A stretch of DNA of 6,706 nt from Desulfotignum sp. (lineage in GTDB: Bacteria > Desulfobacterota > Desulfobacteria > Desulfobacterales > Desulfobacteraceae): assembly GCA_011390235.1 (NCBI GenBank), contig JAABSS010000033.1, positions 1 to 6,706 of the forward strand. Direction: 5' to 3'. The notes below the pieces were generated by a model. That model saw nothing but the letters and a program-made list of their open reading frames with translations. It made no database searches and had not been told where the DNA came from. This document shows, piece by piece, positions 6,454-6,706 of this stretch (positions are counted from its first letter, which is position 1; each line of letters starts with the position of its first letter). Made by a program: the position numbers and the translations under genes.

Positions 6454-6459
6454 CCCTTT
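6454..6459 (-). promoter_or_regulatory. Ribosome binding site deciding the dapF start
   Basis: AAAGGG on the minus strand is 8 nt before ATG 6445-6443 and overlaps the upstream GTG at 6454-6452, ruling that GTG out as the main start. Confidence 0.6.
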
Positions 6460-6501
6460 AATATTTTCCTTTGCACATCCTTCTCTGCTGCCTGCCACCA
6501 G

Positions 6502-6706
6502 CTAACTGCACCGTGCCAGGGTATCTAAAATAGCCTCTCCCATGGCATCCTTCTGCCAGTTGCGCAAGACACCCATGGCATCCAGTTCTGTCATGGTGGC
6601 GGGTTTTTCCAGGGCCAGCTCCGTAATGGAGCTGTTGTTGAACAGAAATCCCGGTTCCATGCCCAAAGATACGCTTTTCTTTTCCCGCAGTTTTTTCAGG
6701 GCTTTG
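6502..6706 (-). CDS. 3' end of an HRDC-domain protein, probably ribonuclease D
   Basis: The minus strand is open from the right edge to a TAG at 6504-6502, giving the last 67 residues of a protein whose front lies outside the window. The segment starts KALKKLREKKSVSLGMEPGF, then LFNNSSITELA, ATMTELDAMG and LRNWQKDAMGEAIL. This is the pattern of an HRDC domain: a helix, the loop with hydrophobic residues before LFNN, a short helix, TMTEL and a final helix. HRDC domains bind nucleic acid and occur at the C-terminus of RNase D, RecQ and some UvrD-like helicases. The NWQ-(K)-(D)-A-(M)-G-E-(A)-IL ending is most like RNase D, a 3'-5' exoribonuclease that trims tRNA, but the catalytic part is not visible. 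It lies 56 bp upstream of dapF on the same strand. Confidence 0.75.
   Translation of the reverse strand, partial: KALKKLREKKSVSLGMEPGFLFNNSSITELALEKPATMTELDAMGVLRNWQKDAMGEAILDTLARCS

Overview
The window (6706 bp) looks like ordinary chromosomal DNA of an anaerobic Gram-negative bacterium. My best guess is a sulfate reducer of the Desulfobacterota (Desulfobacterales-like). That is an inference from gene style: an AsnB-type amidotransferase, a flavocytochrome-c-like reductase flavoprotein, a LctP-type permease, a possible MttB-family start, moderate-to-high GC in the genes and AT-rich spacers. No rRNA, tRNA, CRISPR array, insertion sequence or phage gene was seen.

Layout, left to right. (1) Positions 1-42 hold the first 14 codons of a minus-strand gene running off the left edge, possibly a trimethylamine-methyltransferase (MttB) family protein. 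(2) The gap up to position 271 is not empty: it carries a decayed start of a metallo-beta-lactamase-fold hydrolase gene on the minus strand, with one frameshift at a G-run, two in-frame stops and lost cysteines. (3) asnB, glutamine-hydrolysing asparagine synthetase, minus strand, with its start fixed at 1873 by the ribosome binding site and the catalytic Cys2. (4) A divergent, very AT-rich control region (1874-2091) containing a perfect 12-bp inverted repeat. (5) A plus-strand pair: a soluble FAD enzyme of the fumarate-reductase/flavocytochrome-c fold, then a small hotdog-fold acyl-CoA thioesterase. (6) A short terminator that overlaps the thioesterase stop codon; the next gene converges on it only 9 bp away. 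(7) A minus-strand run read right to left: the 3' end of an HRDC-domain protein (probably ribonuclease D), dapF (diaminopimelate epimerase), and a LctP-family carboxylate permease. The spacings of 56 and 64 bp fit one operon.

How the genes may work together: asnB and dapF are housekeeping amino-acid and cell-wall genes. The flavoprotein and thioesterase are codirectional and 81 bp apart, and may act on one carboxylic acid or acyl-CoA substrate, but neither substrate can be read from the sequence. The flavoprotein keeps some active-site residues of fumarate reductase and lacks others, so it probably reduces or oxidises something other than fumarate. I found no convincing undescribed multi-gene system. 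The most informative non-routine items are the MBL-fold pseudogene, the altered flavoprotein active site and the AT-rich inverted repeat upstream of asnB.
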